Of a DNA stretch of 39,490 nt, positions 36,440-39,490 are shown one piece after another. The number at the start of each line of letters is the position of its first letter. The stretch's first letter is position 1. The DNA comes from a virus. The translations under genes were made by a program, and so were the position numbers. The notes below the pieces were generated by a model. That model did not search any database. It was not told where the DNA came from and was given only the letters and a program-made list of their open reading frames with translations. Where the stretch lies: positions 1 through 39,490 of IMG/VR virus record IMGVR_UViG_3300008120_000222. One strand, 5' to 3'.

Positions 36440-39100
36440 ATGGCTGATCGGGACGAATCTCTCACCGACAAACTCATGCGTTACGCCGACAAGGCGACCA
36501 AGTCAGTTTCACAGGCTTGGGACAAGACGATGGGGATGCCGGAGGAGATCGCCCAGCAGACCTACGACTACGTGATCTCGCAAGGCGGAACAGAGGATCA
36601 GGCACAACGTGCTGCTGATCGTTTGGCGGCCAAAGCTGGTCGCACGGTCGGGCTGATCGATCTGATGACACCCCAATCACCCGCAGACGTTGCGTTGATG
36701 GCAGCTGGCCCGTTGGGTCCGGCCACCAAGGCGGGCAAGGCTGCATTGGGCGCTGGCTCGGCGATGATGGTCATGGACCCGAGCGAGGCGGAAGCCAGTC
36801 CGCTCGTTCGCCTTGGTCGAGCCATCAAAGCGTGGCACGGAAGCCCGCACGAGTTTGATAAATTCGATCTCTCGAGGCGCGGAACGGGAGAGGGAAACGC
36901 TGCATACGGCGAAGGTGCATATCTTTCTTCATCAAAGAACGAAGCTCTTGATTGGAGAAACAGACTTTCGGGTGAAGGCAAAGGTCGACTTTACGAAGTC
37001 GATATTCATGCTGACCCAAAATCTCTAATGCACTGGCAATATCCTCTTGATCGTCAGCCTGAGATTTTCGACAAACTTCGTCAGCTCGGAGCAATCGACA
37101 AAGAAGGCAACCTGACCTTTATGTACAACGAGCGTCCGCGCACTGGCGGAGAGTTGTATGGTCGTCTTTCGAGTCCTTTGGCCGATCGGATTACCGGAGG
37201 CGAGGGACAAGAGGCTGCAAGTCGTGTGCTGAAAGAAGCTGGTATTCCCGGAATCACTTATCGCGGCGGATCTTCTTTCAAAGGCACTCCGTACGAAAAC
37301 TATGTAATTTTCGATCCTGATCTGCTCGAAGTCGTCGGCAAATATGCAGAGGGCGGCGCCGTCGACGGATACGCACGCGGCGGTGACGTGACCGACAAAG
37401 ACATCCAAGGTCTTTACGAGACCTACTTTGGTCGCGCCCCAGAGAGCCAAGCAGCGGTCGACTATTGGCGCAACACAGCCAATCAGAACAACTTGTCTTT
37501 GAGCGATATCGGCCAGCAGTTCGCGACGAGCGAAGAAGGCCAGCAGAAGTATGCAATGCTCGACAAGCTGCTGGGCAACCGCGCGCAGCCTGAAGATCAG
37601 AATGTGACGGTGGTCGAGCAGACCAACGCTCCTGATCGCTGGCAGACGTATTGGGGCTACAAGCCAACCCAGCAAGACTACACGATGATGCTGCGCGCAG
37701 GCTTGGGCGAGTACGGCACACCCCAGAGCTACGATCAGTATCGCGCCATCTACGAAGCCATCGGCAACCGCGCTGCCGCCAACACCATCGCTCCGTACTA
37801 TGTCCGTGGCAGCCAGACGCTCGCCGGGCAGATCACCCCGAGTCAGGTCGAAGGCGCATTTGCGACGAGCCGGATCAACTCGTTGATCAACAGCGATGAT
37901 CCGCAAAAGATTGAATCGTTGTACCTCGCACAGAAAGCCCTCGAAGATTATTTCATGGAGGGCAAGAACCGAGTGCTGACCACCCAGACCGACTGGCGTG
38001 GCTTCCAGCAGGGCCAGCCCTCCCCCGGAACAGGATTCACCAATGCATTGGTCCCGGGAGGTGAAGACCTTTCGATCTACAATCGGTTCTACGATGCGCG
38101 CAACAACCCCGATCTGACGCAGAAGCTCTCGCAGCTCCAGAGCCAACGCAATGCTCTTTGGGCTCCGCCGGTTCCGCCCTCTCGGCCGACCGAGCAGGAG
38201 TTCGCCGACTATGCAAAGTCTCAGCAGCCTGATGTCGATCCGATGACCGCTTATCAGACATTCGCTCTCGGCGATCCGATGACGGGCAATCCGTTTGACA
38301 CCAACTGGTTCTCTGGCCCGACTGCGACAACCTCCTTCGAGCAGCAGGCAGCTGATGAGCGCGCGCAAGCTCTCAACAACTCTCTGATGCAGCAGACGCC
38401 GACGACCGTTCCCGACACCTACAATCCCAACTACACGCTGTTCTCCGACGCCAACCAGTTTTACGGCTCGCAGTCCTCGCTGCCGACTCTGGCGGTGAGC
38501 AATGTCGGGCTGAACAATGACTATGGCATGTTCTCGTCGCCCGGTTCGCTCGGCGAAGGTGCCAGTGGCCTGACGTCATTCAGCCCGAGCCTCTCGGACT
38601 ATTCGAGCAGCTGGAGCTCGATGGGCTACAGCCCGATGTCTTGGGACTCGTATTCCAAAGGTGGCAAAGTCAATTTCAAACCCATGTTCGAAGGCGACAG
38701 CCAAGAGCTCCAGGACAAAGCGCGCGAGCTCGCACGCGAGGCCTACAGCCGTGGTCCTGCATCGATGGGCAAGGAGCGGGCTCAGGAGTGGGAGGCTCTG
38801 GCCCGGAAGTACAATCTCCCGCTCACCGTAGGCCCGTACGACAACTACGAGGATCAATACTCTGACGCACTCAGCAACTGGCAGCGCAATGTCTCGCCTA
38901 AGCAGCGCCAGCAGACCTACGCCGAAGGCGGCGCTGTCCGCGCAGCCCGAGAGATGGATAGCCTGACGCAGATCTTGAAAGGTCAGAGCGAATTCGCCCG
39001 GTTTGACGAAGGTGGACCAGTGATGTCCTCTGTCGACCCGATGGGCTCGTTCACCGGAATGGACAGCGTCGAGGCGACTAAAAGGAAACACCATGGCTGA
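36440..39100 (+). CDS. Large virion-type protein with ADP-ribosyltransferase-like and DUF4214-like domains
   Basis: The product has 886 residues. Residues about 130-302 resemble the ADP-ribosyltransferase domain of phage polyvalent proteins: AWHGSPHEFDKFDLSRRGTGEG (His133, the NAD-site H/R motif), NAAYGEGAYLSSSKNEAL, GRLYEVDI, GGSSF and ENYVIFDP (about 286-293). A DUF4214-like segment follows at about 321-375 (DIQGLYETYFGRAPESQAAVDYWR), as in the internal virion gene at 10182. Four YA.GG.V-type motifs (YAEGGAV, YARGGDV, YSKGGKV, YAEGGAV) are spaced along it, with a low-complexity Gln/Pro/Ser part between. If delivered with the DNA it could modify host proteins or nucleic acid; the enzyme activity is unproven. 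A possible cell wall hydrolase-like stretch at 420-470 is too weak to call. Confidence 0.7.
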   Translation: MADRDESLTDKLMRYADKATKSVSQAWDKTMGMPEEIAQQTYDYVISQGGTEDQAQRAADRLAAKAGRTVGLIDLMTPQSPADVALMAAGPLGPATKAGKAALGAGSAMMVMDPSEAEASPLVRLGRAIKAWHGSPHEFDKFDLSRRGTGEGNAAYGEGAYLSSSKNEALDWRNRLSGEGKGRLYEVDIHADPKSLMHWQYPLDRQPEIFDKLRQLGAIDKEGNLTFMYNERPRTGGELYGRLSSPLADRITGGEGQEAASRVLKEAGIPGITYRGGSSFKGTPYENYVIFDPDLLEVVGKYAEGGAVDGYARGGDVTDKDIQGLYETYFGRAPESQAAVDYWRNTANQNNLSLSDIGQQFATSEEGQQKYAMLDKLLGNRAQPEDQNVTVVEQTNAPDRWQTYWGYKPTQQDYTMMLRAGLGEYGTPQSYDQYRAIYEAIGNRAAANTIAPYYVRGSQTLAGQITPSQVEGAFATSRINSLINSDDPQKIESLYLAQKALEDYFMEGKNRVLTTQTDWRGFQQGQPSPGTGFTNALVPGGEDLSIYNRFYDARNNPDLTQKLSQLQSQRNALWAPPVPPSRPTEQEFADYAKSQQPDVDPMTAYQTFALGDPMTGNPFDTNWFSGPTATTSFEQQAADERAQALNNSLMQQTPTTVPDTYNPNYTLFSDANQFYGSQSSLPTLAVSNVGLNNDYGMFSSPGSLGEGASGLTSFSPSLSDYSSSWSSMGYSPMSWDSYSKGGKVNFKPMFEGDSQELQDKARELAREAYSRGPASMGKERAQEWEALARKYNLPLTVGPYDNYEDQYSDALSNWQRNVSPKQRQQTYAEGGAVRAAREMDSLTQILKGQSEFARFDEGGPVMSSVDPMGSFTGMDSVEATKRKHHG

Positions 39101-39490
39101 CGAATTCGAAAAAGAAGACGACGCTGGCGAGGTTGTTCGTCTTGAGGAAGAAATGCTCGAGGTCGAAGACACCGAGGACGGTGGCGCTGTGATCCGACTT
39201 CAGAATGAAGAGGATGAGCAGAAGCATCTCGAGCATTTTGCCAATATCGTTGACGAAGTTGATCAGGCTCTGCTGACCGATATCGTCGATGATCTGATGG
39301 ACAAAATCAGCAAAGACAAAGAAGCTCGCGAAAAGCGCGACAAGCTCTACGAAGAAGGGCTGCGGCGCACCGGGCTCGGCGACGACGCACCGGGCGGCGC
39401 TCAGTTCACCGGCGCTAACAAAGTTGTTCACCCGCTGCTGGTCGAATCCTGCGTAGATTTCTCCGCGCGATTCATGAAAGAGGCTTTCCC
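39093..39490 (+). CDS. Portal protein (partial, N-terminus)
   Basis: The frame is open to the end of the window, giving 132 complete codons. It begins MADEFEKEDDAGEVVRLEEE with an acidic N-terminus and continues SKDKEAREKRDKLYEEGLRRTGLGDDAPGGAQFTGANKVVHPLLVE, the KDKEAREKRD, RRTGLGDDAPGGA.F.GA..VVHP.L.E.CVDF pattern typical of portal proteins of SU10-like podoviruses. A ribosome-binding AAGGA lies at 39082-39086. It forms the DNA entry ring of the head. The rest of the gene lies beyond the window. Confidence 0.85.
   Translation, partial: MADEFEKEDDAGEVVRLEEEMLEVEDTEDGGAVIRLQNEEDEQKHLEHFANIVDEVDQALLTDIVDDLMDKISKDKEAREKRDKLYEEGLRRTGLGDDAPGGAQFTGANKVVHPLLVESCVDFSARFMKEAF

Noticed and set aside
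37700-37850. SleB-type cell wall hydrolase domain in the ART protein
   Set aside because: A GLGEYG...AIGNRAAA stretch is suggestive, but too short and incomplete to support a call.
37025-38368. 447-codon minus-strand ORF
   Set aside because: Antisense to the ART-domain gene; product rich in Arg/Leu/Ser typical of a shadow frame.

Overview
The window is a contiguous part of a tailed-phage genome. It is tightly packed, with many ATGA, TGATG and GTGA start/stop overlaps. It has no integrase, no transposase, and no tRNA or CRISPR that I could see. The virion genes (portal, head-tail adaptor, tail nozzle, several large internal-virion-type proteins, no contractile-tail genes) suggest a short-tailed, podovirus-like particle. 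An alphaproteobacterial host is likely, because the phage encodes a GcrA-family protein, and GcrA is a cell-cycle transcription factor of that class. The host assignment is an inference. The major capsid protein and the rest of the portal gene lie outside the window.

Layout. (1) 1-14572, plus strand: end of a fibre-like gene, an FN3/glycine-rich surface protein, two small membrane proteins, a lysis cassette (odd muramidase, Rz-like and Rz1-like spanins), head-tail adaptor, tail fibre-like protein, tail nozzle, then four large internal or ejected virion-type proteins. A perfect 10-bp-stem terminator (14574-14599) ends this late block. (2) 14599-21394, minus strand: an early/regulatory block that includes a T4 endonuclease V (DenV) homologue, a DUF932-type protein, a SNF2-type helicase, an OmpR-type winged-helix protein and the GcrA-like protein. 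(3) 21638-32969, plus strand: DNA metabolism, with an SSB-like protein, a FAD-binding protein, ThyX, a HAD phosphatase, a DnaQ-like exonuclease, a DnaE-type DNA polymerase III alpha subunit, a primase-helicase split into two ORFs, and a run of very small genes. (4) 33205-39490, plus strand: PD-(D/E)XK nuclease, small and large terminase, small head genes, a large virion-type protein with an ADP-ribosyltransferase-like domain, and the start of the portal gene. Region 4 would naturally run on through capsid genes into region 1.

The most unusual features are regulatory. Three minus-strand promoters share a pyrimidine-rich -35 block (identical over 20 nt in two of them), an exact 17-nt spacer and a -10 box inside a dyad. 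Two of the leaders carry a palindrome centred on GAATC, a GANTC site of the type methylated by CcrM and read by GcrA. The phage itself encodes a GcrA-like protein and, in the same gene run, a stand-alone OmpR/CtrA-type DNA-binding domain. In addition, two copies of a 115-bp element with 18-bp terminal inverted repeats sit in opposite orientations at 17791-17905 and 33093-33207, each directly upstream of a gene (helicase and nuclease). Together these suggest a phage regulon tied into the host cell-cycle circuit; that is a hypothesis, not something the sequence proves.
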